Of a stretch of 64,000 nt of DNA, positions 24,865 through 33,515 are shown in pieces. This DNA comes from JBCCGG01 sp039029395. Its GTDB lineage: Bacteria; Pseudomonadota; Alphaproteobacteria; Kiloniellales; JAKSDN01. The stretch is taken from NCBI GenBank assembly GCA_039029395.1, contig JBCCGG010000026.1, forward strand, positions 24,224 through 88,223, given 5' to 3'. A program made the translations under genes and the position numbers. How positions within the stretch are numbered: position 1 is the first letter of the stretch; every line of letters begins with the position of its first letter. Below the pieces are notes generated by a model that made no database searches, was not told the DNA's origin, and saw only the letters and a list, made by a program, of their open reading frames with translations.

Positions 24865-25440
24865 TCAGGTGTCGCCGGGGCGCGCCTTGACCGCCCGCAG
24901 CAGCTGCTTGAGCTGGCCCGCGCCGACGCCCAGGCTCTCCAGGTGGTGGACGGTGTTGGTGAGGTAGTCGAGGCAGGCGCCCCGGTCGCCGCGGCCTTGT
25001 TCCACCATGCGGGCGGTCTCCTCGAGGGACAGGCGCCCACAGTACTGCTCGTGGGTCCGGTCGACCACGAACGTGGCGGCATTCACCGGGCCATGCTCGG
25101 TCGCCACCTTGAGCCAGCTCGGGATGTAGACCCCGGTCACCATCTCGCGCTCCCAGAGATAGTCCATGACCTCCGCGCCCTCGGCGGCCGGCACCCGGTA
25201 GACCAGGCCGCCGCACGACCCGCCCCGGTCGAGCCCGAGCACCAGGCCCGGGCAGTCCGGGGTGCCCCGGTAGCGGTGGGAGGTGATGCAAAACCGCCGG
25301 TGATAGCCGTGCAGCCGCGCCACGCGGACCTCGACGTGGGGAAAGCCCGGATGCCACATGAGGGAGCCATAGCCGAAGACCCAGAAGTCCTCGCGAGGCG
25401 GCGGGATCAGGCGCGGGCGGTCACAGGCGCGGATGCTCAT
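24865..25440 (-). CDS. Gamma-glutamylcyclotransferase, ChaC-like
   Basis: A 191-residue cytosolic enzyme of the ChaC group, which splits gamma-glutamyl peptides such as glutathione to 5-oxoproline. Seen are the substrate loop FGYGSLMWHPGF, GYHRRFCITSHRYRGTPDCPG with the conserved aromatic and Gly positions, CGGLVYRVP, and YLWEREMVTGVY, where a Glu is the expected general base. The ATG at 25440 overlaps the stop of the upstream unknown gene (ATGA), which fixes the start. A longer opening runs through that gene. Confidence 0.88.
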   Translation of the reverse strand: MSIRACDRPRLIPPPREDFWVFGYGSLMWHPGFPHVEVRVARLHGYHRRFCITSHRYRGTPDCPGLVLGLDRGGSCGGLVYRVPAAEGAEVMDYLWEREMVTGVYIPSWLKVATEHGPVNAATFVVDRTHEQYCGRLSLEETARMVEQGRGDRGACLDYLTNTVHHLESLGVGAGQLKQLLRAVKARPGDT

Positions 25441-25988
25441 GAGCCAGAAGTACGATCGGCGGCGCCGGGGCCGCGATTGGCGTCGAAGTCGTGAGCGGCT
25501 TCCTCGAAATAGGCGTTGACCACCTCTCGATATGCCCATTCGGATTGCTCGACGAGTTCGGGCGTTGGGTCACGGCGCTCTGCGACCAGTTGAAGAGCCA
25601 GCTTGACTGTAGCGAGAAGCTTCAGTGTGCGTTCGTTCGTCGTAGAGCAGGCATCGACAGCGCTTTTTGCGTCGTCGCGAAACGGCCAGAGGTGCCCGCC
25701 CGCGCCGTCAAGCATTTGCCAGGACATGGCCAAGAGCATGATCAGACACCCCTGGGCAATGAAAAGGCGCCGGCTCTCGTCGACGTTCTCGACATTCAGA
25801 TAGGCCCAGTAAGGTAGGTTGTAGACCTCGCCGAAATAGAGACTGCCGTTTATGGAGCGGTAGTCGGAGAGCTGATGGTAGAGCAGTAGGATGTCACGCT
25901 CGACCTTCTGCAGCTCGATCCATCGGCTAAGATCGGCGCCGGGGATGTAGAGATCCTGGTATTGGTGATTGATTTTCAAGTTGACCAT
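25437..25988 (-). CDS. Hypothetical protein coupled to ChaC
   Basis: A 183-residue soluble protein I do not recognise. It begins MVNLKINHQYQDLYIPGADLS and is mostly helical by composition. Features are DILLLYHQLSDYRSINGSLYF, a hydrophobic AQGCLIMLLAMSWQML segment, TLKLLATVKLALQLVAERR and an acidic EEAAHDFDANRG tail. It has few cysteines and no signal peptide. Translational coupling to chaC by a 4-base overlap suggests a shared role, perhaps in glutathione or amide metabolism, but that is inference. It lies on the same strand as, and upstream of, the nitrile hydratase genes. Confidence 0.7.
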   Translation of the reverse strand: MVNLKINHQYQDLYIPGADLSRWIELQKVERDILLLYHQLSDYRSINGSLYFGEVYNLPYWAYLNVENVDESRRLFIAQGCLIMLLAMSWQMLDGAGGHLWPFRDDAKSAVDACSTTNERTLKLLATVKLALQLVAERRDPTPELVEQSEWAYREVVNAYFEEAAHDFDANRGPGAADRTSGS

Positions 25989-26028
25989 TACGTCAGCCTA
26001 CCACGCCGACCAGCACTGCCAAGCCGGC

Positions 26029-26946
26029 TTACGACGGCACGATGCCCCGGGAGTAGACGTCGACCGGCGGCACGGTGAGGTCCAGCAGCACCTTGACGCT
26101 GACCGCCAGGATCAGGAGCGCGAGCAGCGCGCGCAGATACTCGGCCGGCAGCTTGGCGCCCAGGCGGGTGCCCAGTTGGGCGCCGACCACGCCGCCGAAC
26201 AGCATCAGAGTGGCCAGCGCAATGTCGACCGACTGGTTGGTCCAGGCCTGCAGAAAGGTCACGTAGGCGCTGGTGAACATGATCTGGAACAGCGAGGTGC
26301 CGACCACCACCGCGGTCGGCATGCCCAGAATGTAGATCATCGCCGGCACCACGATGAAGCCGCCGCCGACCCCCATGAGCGCCGACAGCACGCCGACCCC
26401 GAAGCCGATGCCGGCGGGCACCAGAGCCGAGATGTAGAGCTTCGACTTGCGAAAGCGCATCTTGAGCGGCAGGCGGTGCATCCAGCTGTGGCGCCGGGCG
26501 CCGCGCCCCTTGGCGGCACCCTTGTTGCGCTTGAAGATCGCGCCGACGCTCTCGATCATCATCATGGTGCCCAGCGCGCCGAGCAGGATCACGTAGCAGA
26601 GCGCCACCACCAGATCGACCTGGCCCCATTCCCGTAAGAGTCGGAACAGCAGCACGCCGAGCGAGGAGCCGGCCAGGCCGCCGCCGAGCAGCACCCAGCC
26701 CATCTTCATGTCGACCGTGGCGCGCTTCAGGTGGCCCAGAAAACCCGAGACGCTGGCGCCGGCCACCTGGTTGGCGGCCGAGGCAACCGCGACCGGCGGC
26801 GGCACGCCGATCTGGATCAGCAAGGGGGTCAGCATGAAGCCGCCGCCGACCCCGCACATGCCCGACAAAAAGCCAATCCCGGCGCCCAGGCCGAGGATCA
26901 CGAAGAGATTGAGCGAGACCTCGGCGATCGGCAGGTAGATATCCAT
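26029..26946 (-). CDS. TauE/SafE-type sulfite/organosulfur exporter
   Basis: An integral membrane transporter, 305 residues with about eight helices in two repeats. Each repeat carries the family glycine motif: GIGFLSGMCGVGGGFMLTPLL near residue 25 and GVLSALMGVGGGFIVVPAM near 190. A basic central cytoplasmic loop (KRNKGAAKGRGARRHS) separates the halves. The family moves sulfite, sulfoacetate or other anions across the inner membrane; the substrate cannot be told. It ends 41 bp from the start of the upstream-coupled hypothetical gene on the same strand. Confidence 0.88.
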   Translation of the reverse strand: MDIYLPIAEVSLNLFVILGLGAGIGFLSGMCGVGGGFMLTPLLIQIGVPPPVAVASAANQVAGASVSGFLGHLKRATVDMKMGWVLLGGGLAGSSLGVLLFRLLREWGQVDLVVALCYVILLGALGTMMMIESVGAIFKRNKGAAKGRGARRHSWMHRLPLKMRFRKSKLYISALVPAGIGFGVGVLSALMGVGGGFIVVPAMIYILGMPTAVVVGTSLFQIMFTSAYVTFLQAWTNQSVDIALATLMLFGGVVGAQLGTRLGAKLPAEYLRALLALLILAVSVKVLLDLTVPPVDVYSRGIVPS

Positions 26947-27281
26947 GGGGCCTTCTTGTCACTTGAGTCAATTTACAGGCCCGCCGCCTCTCCAAGCCCA
27001 AGAGGCCATGGTCGACCGGCCGGTCGCCGCGTGGATACTATGTAGATCACACACCCGTCTTAGGATCAATTGCACCCGACCAGTCCGGGCGTGCTGGCTC
27101 GAGGCGAGCAATGGCGGCGCATGTCTCGTCCCATTACTTGCCTCTCTCCCCCCTTTCCGCTACCTTCCCCCCATGACGCACGACCTGACCGTGTCTGCTC
27201 TGCGAATTATCACCCCGGCGCCCCGAGGGCTGCCGGGCCTTGATGATTCCACCGCAGACGTTGTTCAGGAGTGCTTTTGCC
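26947..27281. other. Divergent intergenic region
   Basis: About 335 bases between the divergent TauE and ACT-like genes. Apart from AGGA before the ACT-like start I see no gene, clear promoter match, operator repeat or RNA structure. Confidence 0.5.
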
Positions 27282-27599
27282 ATGTCGACCCGTCGCTTTG
27301 CCGACCCGCATGAACCCGCCGCCCCGGCGCCCCGGGGCCGATCCCAGACCGTGAGCTGCTTTTCGATCCGCGCCGAGGCCGATCCCGGCGTCATGCCGCG
27401 GGTCCTTCAGCTCTTCGCCAAGCGCAACCTGGTGCCGAGCCGCTGGCACTCGGACCGCTTCGGCCCGGGCGGGCGCGATCTCGCCATCGACCTGCAGGTC
27501 GAGGGCCTCACGCCCCAGGTCGCCGACTACATCGCCCGCTGCCTGCGCGAGCTGCACTACGTGGATGCGGTCCTGACCTCGGAGAAAGCCGGCCGATGA
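27282..27599 (+). CDS. ACT-domain small protein
   Basis: A 105-residue protein. After a Pro-rich N-terminus, the segment TVSCFSIRAEADPGVMPRVLQLFAKRNLVPSRWHSDR followed by AIDLQVEGLT, ARCLRELHYVDAVL has the beta-alpha-beta pattern of an ACT domain. It is reminiscent of the small regulatory subunit of acetolactate synthase (IlvM type), with the conserved Pro-Gly turn. No large subunit is nearby. It overlaps the Nudix gene by four bases (ATGA). The ATG at 27282 has AGGA upstream; a longer in-frame start at 27240 is less likely. Confidence 0.6.
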   Translation: MSTRRFADPHEPAAPAPRGRSQTVSCFSIRAEADPGVMPRVLQLFAKRNLVPSRWHSDRFGPGGRDLAIDLQVEGLTPQVADYIARCLRELHYVDAVLTSEKAGR

Positions 27600-28456
27600 G
27601 CCTGCTGGCCCGGGTCCAAGCCTGCCAGCGCTGGCAGCCCGAGGCCTATCGGCCCTGGATCATCGACGGACAGGGCATGGGCTATCTGCGCCACGAGCTG
27701 GCCGAGCGCCTCAAGGACTTCACCAATGTCTTCCTAGTGGACGACAAGGCAGTCCGGCTGGCGCCCGGTCTGGCCGACTTCGAGAGCCGGACGGCGGCGG
27801 TCGACGAGGTGGTCCAGCAGCTGGTCGCCGCCGGCGAGATCGAGCGTTGGCGCGGCGAGTTCTACGCGGTGACCCGGCGCTGGGGCGATCCGCCGCTCAT
27901 GATTCTCGACCGGGGCGCGGTGCCGGACTTCGGCGTGCGTGGCTTCGGCGTGCACATGAACGGCTATGTGGAACGTGCCGACGGCCTGCACCTGTGGGTC
28001 GGCAAGCGCGCCATGAACAAGGCGACCGCGCCCGGCGCGCTCGACCACCTGGTGGCCGGCGGCCAGCCCCACGGCATCGGCATTCGCGAGAACCTGATCA
28101 AGGAATGCGCCGAGGAGGCCGATATCCCGCGCGCCTTGGCCGAGCAGGCCGAGCCGGCGGGCGCGGTCTGCTATCGCTGCGAGCGGCCCGAGGGCCTGCG
28201 CGACGACGTCGCCTTCTGCTACGATCTGGCCCTGCCCGAGGACTTCGAGCCGAACAACACCGACGGCGAGGTCGATAGCTTCAGCCTCTGGCCGATCGAG
28301 GAGGTGGTCGCCCGCATGGCCGCGACCACGGATTTCAAGTTCAATGTCAACCTGGTCAACATCCACTTCCTGGTGCGCCGGGGCCTCTTGACGCCCGACG
28401 CCCCGGACTACCAGGCGATCCTGGAGCATTTCTGGCTCGACGAGGCGCCGGGGTGA
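27596..28456 (+). CDS. DUF4743/Nudix hydrolase family protein
   Basis: A 286-residue protein. The N-terminal DUF4743-type region has YLRHELAERLKDF. The C-terminal Nudix domain has the box GGQPHGIGIRENLIKECAEEADI, an intact GX5EX7REUXEEXGU variant with the metal-binding Glu residues present. Relatives (yeast YJR142W type and the Nudix part of some thiamin pyrophosphokinase fusions) act on oxidised thiamin-diphosphate derivatives, so metabolite repair is plausible. Start and stop overlap or nearly touch neighbours, implying an ACT-Nudix-GNAT operon. Confidence 0.85.
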   Translation: MSLLARVQACQRWQPEAYRPWIIDGQGMGYLRHELAERLKDFTNVFLVDDKAVRLAPGLADFESRTAAVDEVVQQLVAAGEIERWRGEFYAVTRRWGDPPLMILDRGAVPDFGVRGFGVHMNGYVERADGLHLWVGKRAMNKATAPGALDHLVAGGQPHGIGIRENLIKECAEEADIPRALAEQAEPAGAVCYRCERPEGLRDDVAFCYDLALPEDFEPNNTDGEVDSFSLWPIEEVVARMAATTDFKFNVNLVNIHFLVRRGLLTPDAPDYQAILEHFWLDEAPG

Positions 28457-28462
28457 GCGGCC

Positions 28463-28933
28463 ATGATCGCGATTCGGGACGGCCGGCCTGACGACGGCGA
28501 GGGGCTCAAGCGGGTCCATCAAAGCTCGATCTTTGCGCTCGCCCGGGATCACTACAGCCAAGCGGAGCTGGACAGTTGGGCCGTCGGATTGCGTCCGGAG
28601 TCCTACCGCACGGCCATGGAGGGCGGCGAAGCCTTTTTGGTGGCCGAGAGCAAGGGTGGCGAGCTGATTGCCTTCTGCTCCACAAAGGGCCATGAAGTGA
28701 TGGCGCTCTACGTCCATCCCGATTGGGTGCGCCTGGGCATCGCAAGCGACCTGCTGGCGCGCGCCGAGGCCCGTATCGCGGCCGAAGGCCATCGTCGGGT
28801 TCAGGTCCGTGGCAGCTTATCTGGCCAGATTTTTTACGAGTCCAAGGGTTACCAAGTGGTCGCGCGCGAGGCCTGGACGACCCGTGGCGGCTTGGACCTG
28901 GAATCGCTGCGCTTGGAAAAGCCGCTCGGCTGA
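28463..28933 (+). CDS. GNAT family N-acetyltransferase
   Basis: A 156-residue acetyltransferase. The acetyl-CoA binding motif is MALYVHPDWVRLGIASDLLARAE, followed by VQVRGSLSGQIFYESKGYQVV, the typical beta5-alpha4 end of GNAT folds (YnaT/PA4026-like short type). Acceptor unknown. It starts 6 bp after the Nudix stop and ends 7 bp before the stop of the convergent DUF3137 gene. Confidence 0.82.
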   Translation: MIAIRDGRPDDGEGLKRVHQSSIFALARDHYSQAELDSWAVGLRPESYRTAMEGGEAFLVAESKGGELIAFCSTKGHEVMALYVHPDWVRLGIASDLLARAEARIAAEGHRRVQVRGSLSGQIFYESKGYQVVAREAWTTRGGLDLESLRLEKPLG

Positions 28934-28940
28934 GCGCGCC

Positions 28941-29909
28941 TCAGGGCATCAGCTTGGGACGCTCGCCGTGCAGGTAGTCGATTACCCGGTGGGGGATCGT
29001 AATCTCGCCGACGATCTCCTCCAAATCTTCCTCCAGATGGTCGAGCGGCCGGTGCAGGCGGCCGACCTCGAAGAGGCTCTTGCGGTGAGGCAGGGCGAGC
29101 AAAAAGCGCTGGTTTGACATGGCGGCATTCAGCGCGTCGCGCCCTGCGGCATCCGACAGCGCCACCATGGTGTCGAGAAAGCCGCCTGACAGGAGCTTGA
29201 GCGCGCCCGCCGGATCGTCTGCAAAGAGCTCGTAGCGTTCCTCGAAGTTGGGGTGGCCGGTCTCGACGCGCTCCAGTCCGCCGAAACGCTCGCGCACGAA
29301 GGAGACGATGGCGTTGCCGATCGCCCCCTTGTCGCCGACCATGATCGCGAAGCAGGTGAACTGCGTCGGCACCTCGATCTCGAACAGCAAGCCCTTGAAG
29401 ACCGTCCGGCTGCTCTTGTTGCGGCCGCTGCTGCTGCGCTTCTTGAGGCGCGCCTCGACCATGGAGAAACCGGTTTCCCGGTAGCGCCCGGTGAAAAGGT
29501 CCTCGAGCGCGGAGCGGCTGAAGGAGCCGACCACGCCGGCATCCTTAAAGGCCTCGAGGCGAAAGCGGCCCTTGGGCTTGCGCTGGTACTCCAGCTCGCC
29601 AACCATCTTGCAGATCGGCGGGATCACCAGCTCCTTCACGTCGTTGCGGTGCTGGGTCCCCGGGCGGCTGATCGCGAAAAAGGCGATCATTAGACCGACG
29701 ACGCCGGCGAAGGCCAGCCAATCGAGGTACATCCGGTAGAGGTCGAAGACATAAGCGCCGCCGAACACCAAGGCATAGCCGAGCACCGTAAGCGCAATGT
29801 TGCGGTAGAAGGCGCGTACCCGCTTTTGCCGTTTCTGCTCCAGGGCCTCGGCCTCTGGGGCGATCTCGCGCCGATAGACAATTTGGAAGTCCGAGCCGTA
29901 GTCGCGCAC
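28941..29909 (-). CDS. DUF3137 membrane protein
   Basis: A 322-residue protein of unknown function. A basic N-terminal coiled region (AEALEQKRQKRVRAFYRN) leads to two transmembrane helices at about 36-82. The cytoplasmic domain contains GVVGSFSRSALEDLFTGRYRETGFSMVEARL, FKGLLFEIEVPTQF and GHPNFEERYELFADDPAGALKLL, the pattern of DUF3137. A KKRSSSGRNKSSR stretch is a flexible loop. It ends close to the GNAT gene and lies downstream of gluQ on the same strand, with 33 bp between. Confidence 0.8.
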   Translation of the reverse strand: MRDYGSDFQIVYRREIAPEAEALEQKRQKRVRAFYRNIALTVLGYALVFGGAYVFDLYRMYLDWLAFAGVVGLMIAFFAISRPGTQHRNDVKELVIPPICKMVGELEYQRKPKGRFRLEAFKDAGVVGSFSRSALEDLFTGRYRETGFSMVEARLKKRSSSGRNKSSRTVFKGLLFEIEVPTQFTCFAIMVGDKGAIGNAIVSFVRERFGGLERVETGHPNFEERYELFADDPAGALKLLSGGFLDTMVALSDAAGRDALNAAMSNQRFLLALPHRKSLFEVGRLHRPLDHLEEDLEEIVGEITIPHRVIDYLHGERPKLMP

Positions 29910-29942
29910 CTTGGGGCTCCTTATGCTTTTGCCTCGCTTCGC

Positions 29943-30785
29943 TTAGTCCGGAAAGCCGGCCAGTGCCCGCACCTCGGCGGGCGAGCGCCCAGCCGCCTTC
30001 AGGGCACGCAAGGCCAGTGCCCGATCGCGCTTGGCCAGGCGCCGGCCGGCGTCGTCGCGAATCAGGCCGTGATGGTGCCACTCGGGCACCGGCAAGCCAA
30101 GCAGGGCCTGAAGCAAGCGGTGCATGTGCGTGGTGTAGAACAGATCCTCGCCCCGTGTCACCAGGTTGACCCCTTGGGCCGCGTCGTCGATGGTGACCGC
30201 CAGGTGGTAGCCCGCCGGGAACTCCTTGCGCGCCAGCACCACGTCCCCGAGGGAGAGCGGTTCGGCCTGGATGGTGCCCTGCCCAATATCGTGCCAGGTG
30301 AGCGGACCGGCGACGGCCTGTGCGGCCGCGCTGTCGAGGCGCAGGGCATGGGGCAGTCCGGCCTCGCGCTTGGCATCACGCTCGGCCGGGCTGAGGCGTC
30401 GGCAGGTGCCGGGATAAAGCGGTCCCTCGGGTCCCTGGGGCGCCTGACCGGCCCGGGCCATCTCCTCGCGGATCTCCCGGCGGGTGCAGAAACAGGGGTA
30501 AAGCAAGTCTTGGGAGTTCAAGGCCTCCAGCGCCGCGCGGTAGCTGGCCATGCGTTCGGACTGGCGCACGATCGGCTGCTCCCAGTCGAGCCCGAGCCAG
30601 GCCAGGTCTTCCAACAGGGCCGATTCGAAGGCTGGCCGGCTGCGCGCCTGATCGATGTCCTCGATGCGCACCAGAAAACGGCCGCCCGCATTCTTCGCGG
30701 CACGCCAGGCGAACAGCGCCGCATGGGCATGGCCCAAGTGCAGATAGCCGCTGGGCGAGGGTGCGAAGCGTGTCACCAAGGTCAT
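29943..30785 (-). CDS. gluQ: Glutamyl-Q tRNA(Asp) synthetase
   Basis: A truncated relative of glutamyl-tRNA synthetase that loads glutamate onto queuosine of tRNA(Asp). The 280-residue length fits the paralog, which lacks the anticodon-binding domain. Motifs are HLGH at 16-19, LVRIEDIDQAR, the zinc-binding CFCTRREI with the later YPGTC, DDAAQGVNLVTRGEDL and the KMSKS-equivalent LAKRD near 251. It begins 109 bp from the divergent esterase. Confidence 0.92.
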   Translation of the reverse strand: MTLVTRFAPSPSGYLHLGHAHAALFAWRAAKNAGGRFLVRIEDIDQARSRPAFESALLEDLAWLGLDWEQPIVRQSERMASYRAALEALNSQDLLYPCFCTRREIREEMARAGQAPQGPEGPLYPGTCRRLSPAERDAKREAGLPHALRLDSAAAQAVAGPLTWHDIGQGTIQAEPLSLGDVVLARKEFPAGYHLAVTIDDAAQGVNLVTRGEDLFYTTHMHRLLQALLGLPVPEWHHHGLIRDDAGRRLAKRDRALALRALKAAGRSPAEVRALAGFPD

Positions 30786-30894
30786 GGCCGAGGCACTAGC
30801 GGAGGGGGCCGGCCATGTCTAGGGCCCTGCCTTTCTGTCGCCGGCCGGCTGGTCTATAACCGCGGGCCTGGGCGAACCCGAGGAGGCAGGAGCA

Positions 30895-31563
30895 GTGCAA
30901 CAGACGGCATTCGATTTGGATGGGCCGCGGGCCGGGCCGGCGGCGGGTGGCACGGCGGACAGCCTGGTGGTGCTGCTGCACGGGCTGGGCGCTGACGGCA
31001 ACGACCTGATCGGCCTGGCGCCCGACCTTGGGCGCCTGCTGCCGACAACCGCCTTCGTCTCGCCCAACGCGCCCTTTCCTTGCGACATGGCGCCTTTCGG
31101 CCGCCAATGGTTCAGCCTGCAGGACCGGGCGCCCCAGGCGCTCTTGGCCGGTGCCCGCCTGGCGGCGCCAATCCTGGACGGCTTCATCGACGACGAGCTG
31201 GCCCGTCACGGCCTGGGCGACGAGCGCTTGGCCCTGCTCGGCTTCTCCCAGGGCACCATGATGTCGCTCTACGTCGCCCTGCGCCGGGCCAAGCCGGCCG
31301 CCTGTGTGCTGGGCTACTCAGGTGCCTTGATCGGCGCCGAAACCCTGACGGCGGAGATCAAGAGCCGGCCGCCGGTGCTGCTGGTGCACGGCGAGGCCGA
31401 CGAGGTCGTTCCCTTTACGGCCATGGCCGCGGCCGAGCGGGCGCTTGCCGCCGCCGAGGTGCCGGTCGCCGCGGAGCGCCGGCCGGGCTTGGGCCACGGC
31501 ATCGACCCGGAGGGCCTGCGCCGGGGGGCGGCCTTCCTGGTCGAGCATTTGGGCGGCGGATAG
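30895..31563 (+). CDS. Phospholipase/carboxylesterase family serine hydrolase
   Basis: A 222-residue alpha/beta hydrolase of the acyl-protein thioesterase type. Motifs are VVLLHGLGADGNDLIGLAP, the nucleophile elbow GFSQG (Ser118), the acid loop LVHGEADEVVPF and the catalytic His in GLGHGIDPEGL. The family splits short esters and lysophospholipids. The GTG start has AGGAG at good spacing. It is followed by a 127-bp gap and the HNH gene. Confidence 0.88.
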   Translation: MQQTAFDLDGPRAGPAAGGTADSLVVLLHGLGADGNDLIGLAPDLGRLLPTTAFVSPNAPFPCDMAPFGRQWFSLQDRAPQALLAGARLAAPILDGFIDDELARHGLGDERLALLGFSQGTMMSLYVALRRAKPAACVLGYSGALIGAETLTAEIKSRPPVLLVHGEADEVVPFTAMAAAERALAAAEVPVAAERRPGLGHGIDPEGLRRGAAFLVEHLGGG

Positions 31564-31690
31564 TCACGGCACTGTAAGAAAGTTGTGCTATATCTTGTGG
31601 CTAGTCGCCCGTTGGACTATCAATACCTTGACGTGGCGGCGCCAAGAGGGTGTCGTATCGCCTAAGGCAAGTTGGAGGAGCGAGAACGTC

Positions 31691-32248
31691 ATGTCCGCGG
31701 CCGACGGATTTCCGGCCCTGGTGCTCAACGCCGATTTTCGGCCCTTGAGTTACTTCCCCCTGTCGGTCTGGGCCTGGCAGGACTCGGTCAAGGCCGTCTT
31801 CCTGGACCGGGTCAACATCGTCTCGGAATACGACCGGGTGGTGCGCTCGCCCAACTTCGAGATGCGCCTGCCGAGCGTGATCTCCCTGAAAGAGTACATC
31901 CATCTGGACCGCCGGCCGGCCTTCACCCGCTTCAACGTCTTCCTGCGCGATCACTTCGACTGCCAGTACTGCGGCCAGCACTTCCGGTCCGAGGAGCTGA
32001 CCTTCGACCATCTGATCCCGCGCTCCCGTGGCGGGCGGACCAGCTGGGACAACGTCATCACGGCTTGCCAGTGCTGCAATCTCAAGAAGGGCAACCGCAT
32101 GCCCGACGAGTGCCACATGCATCCCTTGAGGCCGCCCGAGCAACCGACCACATATCAGCTGCAACGCAATGGCCGGGCTTTCCCGCCCAACTTTCTCCAC
32201 GAAAGCTGGAGCGACTACCTCTATTGGGACAGCGTCCTGGAGGACTAA
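31691..32248 (+). CDS. HNH endonuclease family protein
   Basis: A 185-residue protein common in Alphaproteobacteria. The N-terminal part (FPALVLNADFRPLSYFPLSVW) is conserved. The HNH motif combines zinc ligands CQYCGQ and CQCCNLKKGNR with FDHLIPRSRGGRTSWDN, giving the two His/Asn catalytic positions. The physiological role is not established. Start chosen at the ATG preceded by GGAGGAG with a 10-base spacer; an upstream opening of 82 codons overlaps the esterase in another frame. It ends 8 bp before the convergent EamA gene. Confidence 0.88.
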   Translation: MSAADGFPALVLNADFRPLSYFPLSVWAWQDSVKAVFLDRVNIVSEYDRVVRSPNFEMRLPSVISLKEYIHLDRRPAFTRFNVFLRDHFDCQYCGQHFRSEELTFDHLIPRSRGGRTSWDNVITACQCCNLKKGNRMPDECHMHPLRPPEQPTTYQLQRNGRAFPPNFLHESWSDYLYWDSVLED

Positions 32249-32256
32249 GCGCTCGG

Positions 32257-33150
32257 TTAGCGCTTGGGTCGGCCGAGTTCGCTCAGGCCTATGCCGCCTA
32301 GGACCAGCGCGAGCGCAAGCAGGGCCGACCAGCCTGGTCGCTCGCCCAGCAACAGCATGCCCAGTAACACGGCCCAGAGCGGGATCAGGTAGTTGAGCAG
32401 AGCGACGAAGCTGGGCCCGGCGAGCATGATCAGGTTCAGATAGACCACGGTTGCGAGCGCAGTCGAGAAGAGGCCGAGCGCGCCGACAGCAAGAGCTGCG
32501 CCGAGCGGCAGCTCGCCCGGCAGGCTGAGCTCAGGGCCAAGCACCGGCACGCTGAGCGCGAAGGCCAGCAGCATGACCCCGGCCGCCGCCGCGGTGTGGT
32601 CGCTCGCGGGCCGCCGGCGCGCGATGATCGTGTTGACCGCATAGCAAAGCGCGCCGCCCAGCACCGAGAGCTGGGACAGGAGCGCGCCGCCTTCGCCTTC
32701 CAGCTTGAGCAGGGTGTCCGGCCCGATCAGCACGACGATGCCGCCGAATCCGACCAGGAATCCAAGCCCGCGCAACGGGGTCAGACGCTCGCCGGCGACC
32801 AGGAAGTGCGCCAGCACCAAGGTGCTGAGCGGCATGATCGCCATGAGGATGCCGGCGACCCCGCTGTCGATGCCCTGCTGACCCCAGGTGATCAAGAAGA
32901 AGGGCAGGGCATTGCCCATCACCGCCATGGCCAGGAAGAAGCCCCAGGCGCGCCAGGACTTAGGAAAGCGCTTGCCAAGCACCAGGACGACCGCGAGCAG
33001 CAGGCCGGCGCCGATGCCCAGGCGCGCGAAGACGATGGTGCCAGGATCGAGGGCGTCGACCGCGATCTTCGTGAATAGGAACGAGCTGCCCCACATGGCG
33101 ACCAGGGCGCCGAGCATCAACCAATGAAGAAGCGGTCTTTGATGGGGCAT
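32257..33150 (-). CDS. EamA/DMT family transporter
   Basis: An inner-membrane protein of 297 residues with ten predicted helices in two EamA repeats. The first repeat starts LMLGALVAMWGSSFLFTKIAVDAL and the second holds SQLSVLGGALCYAVNTIIARR, ending YLIPLWAVLLGMLLLGERPGW. DMT carriers export amino acids, nucleosides or drugs; the substrate is unknown here. The ATG at 33150 was preferred over one at 33192 because the first 14 residues of the longer form are non-hydrophobic and unlike the family. Confidence 0.85.
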   Translation of the reverse strand: MPHQRPLLHWLMLGALVAMWGSSFLFTKIAVDALDPGTIVFARLGIGAGLLLAVVLVLGKRFPKSWRAWGFFLAMAVMGNALPFFLITWGQQGIDSGVAGILMAIMPLSTLVLAHFLVAGERLTPLRGLGFLVGFGGIVVLIGPDTLLKLEGEGGALLSQLSVLGGALCYAVNTIIARRRPASDHTAAAAGVMLLAFALSVPVLGPELSLPGELPLGAALAVGALGLFSTALATVVYLNLIMLAGPSFVALLNYLIPLWAVLLGMLLLGERPGWSALLALALVLGGIGLSELGRPKR

Positions 33151-33515
33151 GGTCGGGCAATCGGGCGGACAGGGCAGCTTCCTTTGGGCCACGCCGAGCC
33201 CAATTAGGCAAGGTCTTCCTGGTCGGCTAAGAGCAATGGGACCAAAGCCCTAGATTGAGCGATCGGCCCAATTACCACCACGTCGGCGCCTTTTCTTCGC
33301 CTCATTTGGGGCCTCACCTAGAGCCTGCGGTGGTCTTTGACCGGCGCTGCGTAGATCAAGGTTTTTTAAAGTATTTCAATGTCTTGACATCTTGCCAGGG
33401 AGGGCTGGATTGGTCGCGCCTCGCCGCGTGGCAAGGGGGGTCTACTTGAAGGCCGCGCGGCGGCGCGCCATCTATCAAGCCAGGACGAGGCGACACGGAG
33501 GCGCGCGAAAGAGGC
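33151..33515. other. Divergent intergenic region
   Basis: About 365 bases between the divergent EamA and DUF4126 genes. It contains a TTGACA at 33384-33389 next to an A/T-rich run, but no matching -10 at 16-18 bp. No repeat or RNA structure was recognised. Confidence 0.45.

Noticed and set aside
33384..33412. Promoter with TTGACA upstream of the DUF4126 gene
   Set aside because: The -35 is perfect, but the six bases at 16-18 bp spacing do not resemble a -10 element.
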